A stretch of DNA of 21,658 nt, from assembly GCA_030450335.1 (NCBI GenBank), contig JAKDIS010000036.1:1-21658 (forward strand), in the 5' to 3' direction. Below, one piece after another: positions 7,384 through 15,008 of the stretch (positions are counted from its first letter, which is position 1; each line of letters begins with the position of its first letter). Made by a program: the position numbers and the translations under genes. The notes below the pieces were generated by a model that saw nothing but the letters and a program-made list of their open reading frames with translations, did no database searches and was not told the DNA's origin. The stretch comes from Corynebacterium sp. Lineage in GTDB: Bacteria > Actinomycetota > Actinomycetes > Mycobacteriales > Mycobacteriaceae.

Positions 7384-10029
7384 CTACCGCGGTTCGACGG
7401 CGTCCAGCGGTGGCACCCGGGCCGCGCGCACGGCCGGGGCTACGGCGGCGCAGACGCCGAGCACCACGGACCCGCCGAGGACGGCCCCCAGCAGGCCCCA
7501 GGGCACGCTGAGCACCGACAGTCCCACGTCCGAGAGCACGGTGAGCACCGCCCACCCGGCACCCAGCCCGAGCAGCACGCCCGGCACCGCCCCGTAGAGG
7601 GTGGTCTGCAGCGACTCGACGACCACCATGCGCCGGACCTGCCCACGGGTGACCCCCACGGCCCGCAGCACACCGATCTCGGCGCGACGTTCCACCACGG
7701 ACAACGCCAGGGTGTTGACCACACCGAGCACCGCCACCGCGACGGCGAGGGCGAGCAGGGCGTAGACGGCCATGATCACCCGGTCGATCAGCTGGGACTG
7801 TTCGCCGGCGTACTCGTCCGGGGTGAGGACGTCGGTGGCCGGGGTGGTGGCCAGGGTCGTGGCGAGCCGGGTGTCCAGCTCGTCGGGACCGGTCGAGCCG
7901 TCGCCGGCGACGAAGAGGGCGAGGACGCGGTGACCGCCGCGTCCCTGCGCGCCCGGTGCGAGCCGCCAGTAGGCGCTCGCCCCGACGACGACGTCGCCGA
8001 GCACCCGGGACCCCTCGTAGGTGCCCTTGAGCGGCATGGTCACCGAGCGGCCTTGCCCGGGCGCGGCGACCGGCACCATGTCACCGACCTGCCAGCCGTT
8101 GTCGGCGGCGTAGGACGCCGACATCGTGACACCGTCCTCGCGGCCCAGGTCGAGGTCGCCGTGGACCCCGCCGACGTCCAGGACGCCGGCGGGGTCGCCG
8201 TTGCTCACGGTGACCAGGGGGAGGGTGCCGCCGTCGTGCTGCGACGGGTCGCCGACCGTGGCCAATGCCTTGGCCACGGTGAAGGTGGAGCCCACCCCGT
8301 CGGTGTCGCGGACCGCGCTCACCGCCTCTCCGGGCACGGGGACGTCGACGGCCCCGCCCGGGGCGGCGACGACCCGGTCGGCGGTGACCTCGGTGTCGAT
8401 GACCTCACGCATCGACGCCGCGGTGGACGCCCCGGTCATCCCGGTCACCGTCACCAGGCACAGGCCCAGGGTGAGGGCGAAGGCGGTGCCGGCGGTGCGG
8501 CGCGGGGTGCGTCCGGCGTTGCGGACCGCGAGTCCGCCGGGGGCGCGGAAAGGACGCCCCGGGACCAGGTCGAGTACCCCCACGAGGCAGTGTCCCAGCA
8601 CCGGGACGACCACGGTCGAGACCCCCGGGGAGAGCAGGTAGGTGCCCAGCAGCACGGCCAGGAGCCCCGCCGCGCAGAGGCCGCCGCGCACGCTGGTGCC
8701 CCAGTCCCAGTCCCCGTCCCCGGTAAGCACGGCCAGCACCGTCGCCGCGGCACCGAGCACGGCGAGGACGCCGCCGACGACGGTGCGCCGGACCAGCGGC
8801 GTCGCGGCGTCCTGCGCGTCGGCGACGGTGGGGGAGGCGACCGCGGCACGTCGGGCAGGTCCCCACGCGGAGACCACGGTGGTGACCGTACCCAGCACCA
8901 ACGGCACCAGGGCCGTCGCGGCACCCGGTGAGGACGCGACCTCGGCAGGCTCGGGCAGCGGCAGTCCGGAGGTCACTTTCGCGGTCGCCCAGAGCCCGGC
9001 GACGACCGCGCCGGCGCCGGCCAGCACGCCGAGCACGGAGCCGAGCACGCCGATCACGACGGCCTCGGCGAGCACCGAGACGCCGACCTGCATCCGCGAC
9101 ATGCCCAGGCCGCGCAGCAGAGCGAAGTCGCGTAGGCGTTGACCGACGGTCATCGCGAAGGTGTTGGCGATGATGAACATGCCGACGACCAGGGCCAGTG
9201 CACCGAACACCGCCAGGGTGTAGCGCAGGAACGCCAGGCCGGACGTGGCGGGCGAGCGTTCCTGGGCGGCCAGGGCCTCGGCGGTGCGCACCGAGGGAGA
9301 GTCGTCCTGGCCGGAGAGCTCCCCGTCCAGCTTCTCGGCGACGTCGCCGGCGGACCTGCCCCCGGCGACGGTGAGGCCGAGGCCCGGGAGTCCGTCGGCG
9401 GCGAGTTCGCTGCGGTAGTCGTCCTCGTTGAGGGCTAGGCGGACGGCACCGTCTGCGCCGCCGCCGTCACCGTCGCCGTGGTAGAGCCCGGCGACGGTGA
9501 CCTGCAGGTCGCCGGCGGCGTGGCTGACGGTGAGTTCGTCACCGACGTCGAGCCCGGCGGTGGCGGCGACGTCGGCACCGAGGGCGACCTCGCCGGGGGC
9601 GGGTTCCGTGCCCTCGACGATCCGGGTGTCCGGGTCCAGGGCGGTGGACGCGTCGTGCCAGGGGCCCGGGCGCACCGGGACGCCGCCGGTGTCGACGGTC
9701 GTCCCGTTGTCCGCGCCGCCGCGGGTGAGCACCACGCTGCGCCGGTCCAGCACGGTGAGCCGGTCGACCAGCGGGTCGTCCTGCAGGCGGTCGGGGATGT
9801 CGTCGGGCAGGACGAGGTGACCGTCGCCGGGCAGCACCACGACCTCGGCGCGGCCGTGGCCGGGGGAGAGCAGGCGGTCGACGGAGTCGTCGAGCACCCC
9901 GGACAGCACGGCGGTGCCGGAGATGAAGGCGGTGGAGAGCACCACCGCCAGCACCGTGAGCGCCAGGCGACCGAGGTGTGCGCGGAGCCCGCGGGTGCTC
10001 AGCCGCAGGACGGTGGCCGCCGCGCTCAT
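7384..10029 (-). CDS. MacB/FtsX-type ABC transporter permease, two-module
   Basis: The 881-residue membrane protein is the permease part of an ABC transporter of the MacB/FtsX (type VII) class, which usually works as a mechanotransmission or lipid/peptide export machine rather than a classic importer. An N-terminal helix (about 20-43) is followed by a large extracytoplasmic domain, then a helix bundle with the coupling motif FALLRGLGMSRMQV (about 301-314). The pattern repeats: a second extracytoplasmic domain, helices and EIGVLRAVGVTRGQV (about 782-796). The protein is complete and the frame intact. The ATPase that normally sits beside it is absent: dapD lies upstream and the hairpin downstream. 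The ATG at 10029 has no Shine-Dalgarno sequence and follows a pyrimidine-rich tract of about 145 bases on its own strand. The substrate is unknown. Confidence 0.88.
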   Translation of the reverse strand: MSAAATVLRLSTRGLRAHLGRLALTVLAVVLSTAFISGTAVLSGVLDDSVDRLLSPGHGRAEVVVLPGDGHLVLPDDIPDRLQDDPLVDRLTVLDRRSVVLTRGGADNGTTVDTGGVPVRPGPWHDASTALDPDTRIVEGTEPAPGEVALGADVAATAGLDVGDELTVSHAAGDLQVTVAGLYHGDGDGGGADGAVRLALNEDDYRSELAADGLPGLGLTVAGGRSAGDVAEKLDGELSGQDDSPSVRTAEALAAQERSPATSGLAFLRYTLAVFGALALVVGMFIIANTFAMTVGQRLRDFALLRGLGMSRMQVGVSVLAEAVVIGVLGSVLGVLAGAGAVVAGLWATAKVTSGLPLPEPAEVASSPGAATALVPLVLGTVTTVVSAWGPARRAAVASPTVADAQDAATPLVRRTVVGGVLAVLGAAATVLAVLTGDGDWDWGTSVRGGLCAAGLLAVLLGTYLLSPGVSTVVVPVLGHCLVGVLDLVPGRPFRAPGGLAVRNAGRTPRRTAGTAFALTLGLCLVTVTGMTGASTAASMREVIDTEVTADRVVAAPGGAVDVPVPGEAVSAVRDTDGVGSTFTVAKALATVGDPSQHDGGTLPLVTVSNGDPAGVLDVGGVHGDLDLGREDGVTMSASYAADNGWQVGDMVPVAAPGQGRSVTMPLKGTYEGSRVLGDVVVGASAYWRLAPGAQGRGGHRVLALFVAGDGSTGPDELDTRLATTLATTPATDVLTPDEYAGEQSQLIDRVIMAVYALLALAVAVAVLGVVNTLALSVVERRAEIGVLRAVGVTRGQVRRMVVVESLQTTLYGAVPGVLLGLGAGWAVLTVLSDVGLSVLSVPWGLLGAVLGGSVVLGVCAAVAPAVRAARVPPLDAVEPR

Positions 10030-10173
10030 CGGGGGCGGGTGAGGGTGGGGAGCAGGAGGGCAGGTGAGGCTGCGGGGAGTCCCATGGGGAGAGGAGAGCT
10101 TTCCGGGCCGCCGACGGCCCTGGAGGAGGGAGGAGAGCGGGGAGAGGGAGGAGAGTGGGCGTGCGCCCCCGGT
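10030..10173 (-). other. strand-asymmetric pyrimidine-rich spacer between dapD and permease
   Basis: Read on the plus strand, the spacer is almost all G and A; 10122-10158 is purine except for single breaks. No -10 or Shine-Dalgarno is visible on the minus strand before the permease ATG. It contains the 6-bp stem GGGCCG (10105-10110)/CGGCCC (10115-10120), which may terminate dapD transcription. Polypurine tracts of this kind can adopt non-B structures. Confidence 0.6.
10105..10120 (-). terminator. possible dapD terminator hairpin
   Basis: Perfect 6-bp arms with a 4-base loop, 54 bases after the dapD stop on the minus strand. A pyrimidine-rich but not U-rich sequence follows, so termination strength is uncertain. 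Confidence 0.35.
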
Positions 10174-11118
10174 CTAGTTCTTGTGGAGGTCCTCGTTGAG
10201 CTCCACCGAACCGCTGCGACGGGCCACGGCCTCGACCGCGCCGGACACGGAGTTGCGGCGGAAGAGCACGTTGGAGACACCGGAGAGTTCGGAGGCCTTC
10301 ACGGTGGCGCCGTCCTCGACGCCGAGGGCGCAGGCGACGTCGCCGGAGACCACGGCCTTGGTGCCGAAGGTCATGTACAGGCCGGCCTCGACCACGCAGT
10401 CGTCGCCGAGGGAGATGCCCAGCCCGGAGTTGGCGCCGAGCAGGCAGCGCTCACCCACGGAGATCACGGCCTTGCCGCCGCCGGACAGGGTGCCCATGAT
10501 CGAGGCGCCGCCGCCCACGTCGGAGCCGTCGCCGACGACGACGCCGCCGGAGACACGGCCCTCGACCATCGAGGAGCCCAGGGTGCCGGCGTTGAAGTTC
10601 ACGAAGCCCTCGTGCATCACGGTGGTGCCCTCGGCGAGGTGGGCGCCGAGGCGGACACGGTCGGCGTCGCCGATGCGCACCCCGGACGGCACCACGTAGT
10701 CGACCATGCGCGGGAACTTGTCCACGGACAGCACGGTGACCCGGCCGTGGCGGCTCAGGCGGGCGCGGGTGGCCTCGAAGCCGTCGACGGCGCAGGGGCC
10801 GAAGTTCGTCCACACCACGTTGGCGAGCTTGCCGAAGATGCCCTCCAGGTTGCAGCCGTGCGGGCGGATCTCACGTCCGGAGATCAGGTGCAGACGCAGG
10901 TAGACGTCGGCGGTGTCGGTGGGGGTGGCGTCCAGGTCGTCGATGACGGTGGAGACCACGGTGCGCCGGACGCCGCGGTCGGCGTCCTCGCCCTCGAGGT
11001 GGGTCAGGTCCAGGGGGGCACCCGGTGCGGCCCCGAGGCCGAACTCGGGGTACCACACGTCCAGGACGGTGTCGTCTGCGGTCAGTGTCGCGATTCCGGT
11101 TCCGTAAGCGGCAGTCAT
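10174..11118 (-). CDS. dapD: tetrahydrodipicolinate N-succinyltransferase DapD
   Basis: DapD transfers succinyl from succinyl-CoA to tetrahydrodipicolinate, opening the succinylase branch to meso-diaminopimelate and lysine. The product has 314 residues. An N-terminal domain is followed by a left-handed parallel beta-helix made of hexapeptide repeats (about residues 165-285), where strings such as [22 protein letters not shown] and [16 protein letters not shown] show the short-turn pattern. The sequence follows the actinobacterial form of the enzyme. The ATG has no Shine-Dalgarno, but TAGACT at 11127-11132 sits 8 bases upstream, so the transcript is probably leaderless. The gene is divergent in function but not in strand from the aroP-like permease, which ends 55 bases upstream. 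Confidence 0.94.
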   Translation of the reverse strand: MTAAYGTGIATLTADDTVLDVWYPEFGLGAAPGAPLDLTHLEGEDADRGVRRTVVSTVIDDLDATPTDTADVYLRLHLISGREIRPHGCNLEGIFGKLANVVWTNFGPCAVDGFEATRARLSRHGRVTVLSVDKFPRMVDYVVPSGVRIGDADRVRLGAHLAEGTTVMHEGFVNFNAGTLGSSMVEGRVSGGVVVGDGSDVGGGASIMGTLSGGGKAVISVGERCLLGANSGLGISLGDDCVVEAGLYMTFGTKAVVSGDVACALGVEDGATVKASELSGVSNVLFRRNSVSGAVEAVARRSGSVELNEDLHKN

Positions 11119-11126
11119 GGTGAGTC

Positions 11127-11132
11127 AGTCTA
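11127..11132 (-). promoter_or_regulatory. dapD -10 element, leaderless start
   Basis: Minus-strand TAGACT matches TANANT. With a 6-7 base discriminator, transcription would begin within two bases of the dapD ATG at 11118. No clear -35 is seen. Confidence 0.6.
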
Positions 11133-11173
11133 CCCGGACCCGGGTGGGCGCACGGCCGGTACCCGGTGTGCTG

Positions 11174-12628
11174 CTAGGCGCCGGCGGTGGCTTCCTCAGC
11201 CTCCCTGGCCTCCGTGCGCGCGTGGTGGCGGGTGACGTAGAGCCCCAGCAGGCTGACCGCGGTGAACGCGATGGCCACGGTGACCACCTGGTCGCGGGCG
11301 GTCTCGTCGAAGAGCATCAGCACCGCCAGGCCGACCAGGGCCACCAGCGTGATGATCGGCAGCACGGGCCAGGCCCACATTCGCACCTTCAGGCTGCCCT
11401 CGGCCTCCAGCTGCGGTCGCAGCCGCAGCTCGCTGAGCACGATGATGAACCAGATCACCAGCAGGCAACCGCCCACGGCGTTGAACAGGATGTTGATCAG
11501 GTTGTCCGGGCCCCAGACCTGCAGGCCGACGGAGACGAAGGCGAAGACCAGGGAGCAGACCACCGCGGCGGTCGGCACCTTCTGCGCGGAGACCTTCCGG
11601 AACATCTTCGGGGCATTGCCCTGGTGGGCGAAGGAGAAGGTCAGCCGGGAGGTGGCGTAGATCTGCGCGTTGAACGCCGACAGCAGCGCCAGCACGATGA
11701 TCGCCTCCATGAACCCGACCACGCCGGGGACGTCCGCCATGGCCAGCACCCGGGTGAACGGGGAGTCCGCGGCACTGTCGGCCTCGTCGAGGGTGGAGAC
11801 GTTCAGCAGGGCGACGATCACCAGGATCGAACCCAGGTAGAACACCGAGATGCGCCACACCACGGCACGCACCGCGGCGGTGATCGCCTCGCTGGGCTTC
11901 TCCGACTCCGCGGCGGCGATCGTCACGATCTCGATACCGCCGAAAGCGAAGGCGACGGCGAGCAGACCGGCGGCGATGCCGGAGATGCCGTAGGGGGCGA
12001 AGGGCGTGAAGTTGTCGACGCCCACCGCCTCGTGGCCGGGCAGCAGGCCGAAGATCAGCAGCGCGCCGACGACCAGGAAGAAGACGATGACGGCGACCTT
12101 GACGAAGGAGAACCAGTACTCGAACTCACCGAAGCCACGCACCGAGGCCAGGTTGATCACGGTGAACAGCACCACGCAGATCAGCCCGGGGATCCAGCCG
12201 TCCACGCCGAACCAGTTGCCCATGATCGCCCCGGCACCGGTGATCTCGGTGCCCATCACCATGATGAGCATGAACCAGTACAACCAGCCGGTGGAGAACC
12301 CCGCCCAGGGGCCGAGGGCCATCTTCGCGTAGGTGGCGAAGGTGCCCGAGGCCGGACGTGCCGCGGCGAGCTCGCCGAGCATGCGCATCACGAACACCAC
12401 GATGATGCCGGCGACGATGTAGGACAGCAGGACGGCCGGCCCGGCCGCCTTGATGCCCACCCCGGTGCCGAGGAAGAGACCGGCGCCGACGGCGGAGCCC
12501 AGTCCCATCATCGTGAGGTGCCGGACCTTCAGGCTGTGCCCGAGATCCCTGTTTCCGGCCTCGGCCGGGTCGGCCCCCTGCGGATCGGAGGGTTGGCCGG
12601 CGGGGGAACCGGCGTGCTGTGTACTCAT
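11174..12628 (-). CDS. aroP: AroP-like amino acid permease (APC superfamily)
   Basis: This 484-residue transporter of the AAT family of APC proteins has about twelve hydrophobic segments and soluble termini. The first helix carries the substrate-binding signature GLGSAVGAGLFLGTGVGI, followed by GPAVLLSYIVAG and the conserved stretch FAFGGIEIVTIAAAESEKP. Sequence and gene position beside dapD and dapE agree with AroP of C. glutamicum, an aromatic amino acid importer; substrate remains inference. I chose the ATG at 12628 because the frame upstream lies inside dapE and has no start with a ribosome site. The N-terminal 35 residues are polar and Pro/Gly-rich. GAGAAT at 12637-12642 lies eight bases upstream, so a leaderless transcript is likely. 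It is divergent from dapE, with promoters that overlap. Confidence 0.9.
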   Translation of the reverse strand: MSTQHAGSPAGQPSDPQGADPAEAGNRDLGHSLKVRHLTMMGLGSAVGAGLFLGTGVGIKAAGPAVLLSYIVAGIIVVFVMRMLGELAAARPASGTFATYAKMALGPWAGFSTGWLYWFMLIMVMGTEITGAGAIMGNWFGVDGWIPGLICVVLFTVINLASVRGFGEFEYWFSFVKVAVIVFFLVVGALLIFGLLPGHEAVGVDNFTPFAPYGISGIAAGLLAVAFAFGGIEIVTIAAAESEKPSEAITAAVRAVVWRISVFYLGSILVIVALLNVSTLDEADSAADSPFTRVLAMADVPGVVGFMEAIIVLALLSAFNAQIYATSRLTFSFAHQGNAPKMFRKVSAQKVPTAAVVCSLVFAFVSVGLQVWGPDNLINILFNAVGGCLLVIWFIIVLSELRLRPQLEAEGSLKVRMWAWPVLPIITLVALVGLAVLMLFDETARDQVVTVAIAFTAVSLLGLYVTRHHARTEAREAEEATAGA

Positions 12629-12691
12629 AGGTTCAAATTCTCGCACACTGGGCAGGCGGTTTCCGGCACAGGTCGTTAGAGTGAGGGCACG
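12629..12691. promoter_or_regulatory. divergent aroP/dapE promoter region
   Basis: Only 63 bp separate the two start codons. TAGAGT at 12677-12682 (plus strand) lies nine bases before the dapE ATG, and GAGAAT at 12642-12637 (minus strand) lies eight bases before the aroP ATG. The two -10 hexamers are 34 bp apart, so the -35 regions must overlap and polymerases would compete. GAGGG at 12683-12687 could instead act as a ribosome site for dapE. Confidence 0.55.
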
Positions 12692-13867
12692 ATGAACAAT
12701 TCGACTCCCCCCGTCAACGACCATCCCACCGAACTGACCCTGTCCGGCCTGACCGGCTCCCCGGTGGAGCTGACCCGGGCGCTCGTCGACATCCCCAGCG
12801 TCTCCCACGAGGAGAAGGACATCGCCGACGCGCTGGAGCGGGTGCTGGGCGAACTCGCCGCCCAACACGACCACGTCACCGTGGACCGCAACGGCAACAC
12901 CCTGGTCGCACGGACGAACCGGGGCCTGCCCACCCGCGTCATCCTGGCCGGGCACATCGACACCGTCCCGGTGGCGGACAACGTCCCCTCGGTGCGCCGG
13001 GCGGACGGGGAGGGCCGCGACGCCATCCACGGGCTCGGCTCGGTGGACATGAAGTCCGGCGACGCGGTCTACCTGCACGCCTTCGCGACGCTGGCCGGCT
13101 CGCCGGAGCTGGCCCACGACCTCACCCTGGTGCTCTACGAGGGGGAGGAGGTCGCCACCCGCTACAACGGGCTGGGCCACCTCGTCACCGCCCACCCCGA
13201 GTGGCTGGTCGGCGACGTCGCCCTGCTGGGCGAGCCGTCCGGCGCGGTCATCGAGGCAGGGTGCCAGGGGACGCTGCGGCTGCGGGTGACCGCCCACGGC
13301 ACGCGCGCGCACTCGGCGCGCGCGTGGCTGGGCGACAACGCCGCCCACCGGCTCGGCGGGGTCATCGCACGCATCAGCGACTACACCCCCCGCGACGTCA
13401 CCATCGACGGCTGCACCTACCGCGAGGGCCTCAACGTGGTCCACCTGGAGTCCGGGGTCGCCACGAACACCATCCCCGATGAGGCGTGGATGTTCGTCAA
13501 CTTCCGCTTCGCCCCGGACCGCTCCGGCGAGCAGGCGCTCGCCCACACCCTCGACGTCCTCGGCGTGGGGACGCCGGACGCCCCGGCCGAGGGCTTCAGC
13601 GTCGAGGTCGACGACCTCGCGCCGGGTGCGCTGCCCGGGCTCAGCCAGCCCGCGGCGCTCGCCCTGGTGGACGCCACGGGTGGCAACGTCCGCGCCAAGT
13701 ACGGCTGGACCGACGTCGCCCGGTTCTCCTCGCTGGGGATCCCCGCGGTGAACTTCGGGCCGGGCGACCCCGGACTGTGCCACACCCCGCAGGAGAACTG
13801 CCCGGTGGAGATGATCGAGACGGTGAGTGACCAGTTGATCGACTACCTGACACGAAAGGCACGGTAA
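12692..13867 (+). CDS. dapE: succinyl-diaminopimelate desuccinylase DapE
   Basis: DapE is a di-zinc M20 hydrolase that releases succinate from N-succinyl-LL-diaminopimelate, the step after DapC. The protein has 391 residues. Metal and catalytic residues are visible in order: His88 in AGHIDTVP, bridging Asp119 in GSVDMKSGD, the general base and ligand pair Glu152-Glu153 in YEGEEV, and C-terminal His364 in LCHTPQENC. The dimerisation domain lies between about residues 190 and 300. The ATG at 12692 is preceded by TAGAGT at nine bases, suggesting a leaderless or very short-leader message. The LOG-family gene begins five bases after the stop, so the two are probably one operon. Confidence 0.96.
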   Translation: MNNSTPPVNDHPTELTLSGLTGSPVELTRALVDIPSVSHEEKDIADALERVLGELAAQHDHVTVDRNGNTLVARTNRGLPTRVILAGHIDTVPVADNVPSVRRADGEGRDAIHGLGSVDMKSGDAVYLHAFATLAGSPELAHDLTLVLYEGEEVATRYNGLGHLVTAHPEWLVGDVALLGEPSGAVIEAGCQGTLRLRVTAHGTRAHSARAWLGDNAAHRLGGVIARISDYTPRDVTIDGCTYREGLNVVHLESGVATNTIPDEAWMFVNFRFAPDRSGEQALAHTLDVLGVGTPDAPAEGFSVEVDDLAPGALPGLSQPAALALVDATGGNVRAKYGWTDVARFSSLGIPAVNFGPGDPGLCHTPQENCPVEMIETVSDQLIDYLTRKAR

Positions 13868-13872
13868 GCACG

Positions 13873-14724
13873 GTGAGCAGAGAGAATCCCCAGCCGTTCA
13901 CGTTCCAGGGACCGGTGGTGCGACGGGGCATCGACGGGGTCTACCCGAACACCCCCTACCCGCGGTCCACGACCGACCAGCGTCTCCTCGACGAGCAGCC
14001 GAACACCGACTGGCTGCACGCCGACCCGTGGCGGGTCATGCGCATCCAGTCGGAGTTCGTGGAGGGCTTCGGGGCGCTGGCCGAGCTCCCCAAGGCAGTG
14101 ACGGTGTGGGGTTCCGCACGCGTCGCCGAGGACCACCCCTACTACGCCACGGGGTGTGAACTGGGTCGCCGCCTCAACGAGGCCGGCTACGCCGTGATCA
14201 CCGGTGGCGGTCCGGGGCTGATGGAGGCACCGAACCGGGGTGCCGCCGAGAGTGGTGGACTGTCCGTGGGGCTGGGTATAGAACTGCCCCACGAACAGGG
14301 ACTGAACTCCTGGGTGAACCTGGGCCTGAACTTCCGCTACTTCTTCGTGCGCAAGATGATGTTCCTGAAGTACGCCCAGGCCTTCATCTGCCTGCCGGGC
14401 GGATTCGGCACCCTCGACGAACTCTTCGAGGCCCTGGTGATGGTGCAGACCGGCAAGGTCCGCCAGTTCCCGATCGTGTTGCTCGGCTGCGACTTCTGGA
14501 GCGGCCTGGTCGACTGGATCACCTCACGGCTGGTCGACGAGGGCATGATCTCGGAAGGTGATCCGGACCTGTTCCTGGTCACCGACTCCCCGGAGGAGGC
14601 CGTGGCGTACTGCGTGGCCGCCCACCAGGGGCAGGTCGAGGAACTGGAGGAGAAGCGTGCCCGGTTGCTCCGGGAGCTCCAGGACCTGGAGAAGCAGGCC
14701 GGGGCCACCGGGGATCTCGGGTAA
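13873..14724 (+). CDS. LOG family protein, TIGR00730 type
   Basis: The product of 283 residues has the Rossmann-like lysine decarboxylase/LOG fold. The two signature motifs are GGGPGLMEAPNRGA and PGGFGTLDE at residues 175-183. LOG proteins hydrolyse cytokinin riboside 5'-monophosphates or related nucleotides to free base and phosphoribose; the Mycobacterium protein in the same position (Rv1205, near dapE) has this activity, and the activity here is inferred. The N-terminal extension of about 65 residues and a C-terminal charged helix (QVEELEEKRARLLRELQDLE) are longer than in the shortest LOG proteins. The start GTG at 13873 has a weak AAAGG about thirteen bases upstream. Confidence 0.88.
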   Translation: MSRENPQPFTFQGPVVRRGIDGVYPNTPYPRSTTDQRLLDEQPNTDWLHADPWRVMRIQSEFVEGFGALAELPKAVTVWGSARVAEDHPYYATGCELGRRLNEAGYAVITGGGPGLMEAPNRGAAESGGLSVGLGIELPHEQGLNSWVNLGLNFRYFFVRKMMFLKYAQAFICLPGGFGTLDELFEALVMVQTGKVRQFPIVLLGCDFWSGLVDWITSRLVDEGMISEGDPDLFLVTDSPEEAVAYCVAAHQGQVEELEEKRARLLRELQDLEKQAGATGDLG

Positions 14725-14735
14725 CCTCGGCTGCC

Positions 14736-15008
14736 ATGTACCTGCTCATCACCGTCATCGCCGCCCTGCTCGCGGGCCTGGTGCTGGTCTACCTCGTGCT
14801 CGTGGTCTTCGACCGTGAACCGGCGGCACCGGGAAGCACCCGGGCCGAGCGACTGGCAGGCAAGCGGGACGCCGCCCTGCGGATCGAGGGGCTCACCGCC
14901 CAGCTCGCCGAGCGGGACGCCACGATCGCCGACCTCCGGTCCGACCTGGGGACCGCCCCGGGTGATACCCAGGCCACCGACCACGAAACCGAGGAGAAGC
15001 TCCTGTGA
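14736..15008 (+). CDS. small single-helix membrane protein with coiled-coil tail
   Basis: The gene encodes 90 residues: an N-terminal hydrophobic helix at about 2-26 (LLITVIAALLAGLVLVYLVLVV) and a cytosolic, heptad-like charged segment (LTAQLAERDATIADLRSDLG). I recognise no catalytic motif. A small protein of similar design (Rv1209, DivIVA-like) occurs in this neighbourhood in Mycobacterium, so a scaffold role at the membrane is possible but unproven. The TGA stop overlaps the GTG of the next gene in GTGA (15005-15008), so the two proteins are made in a coupled way. No strong ribosome site precedes the ATG. Confidence 0.8.
   Translation: MYLLITVIAALLAGLVLVYLVLVVFDREPAAPGSTRAERLAGKRDAALRIEGLTAQLAERDATIADLRSDLGTAPGDTQATDHETEEKLL

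Noticed and set aside
10026..10280. 84-codon minus-strand frame ending in ATGA overlap with the permease start
   Set aside because: It overlaps the dapD 3' end in another frame and has Ser/Pro/Arg-rich shadow composition. The ATGA overlap is likely chance, though a short coupled leader frame (ATG near 10085) cannot be fully excluded.
9478..11235. Long plus-strand frame opposite the permease and dapD
   Set aside because: Spans two well-supported minus-strand genes and reads as low-complexity Gly/Val/His-rich sequence.
12629..13783. N-terminal extension of the aroP-like frame into dapE
   Set aside because: The extra 385 residues are antisense to dapE and have no family match; the permease fold begins after the ATG at 12628.
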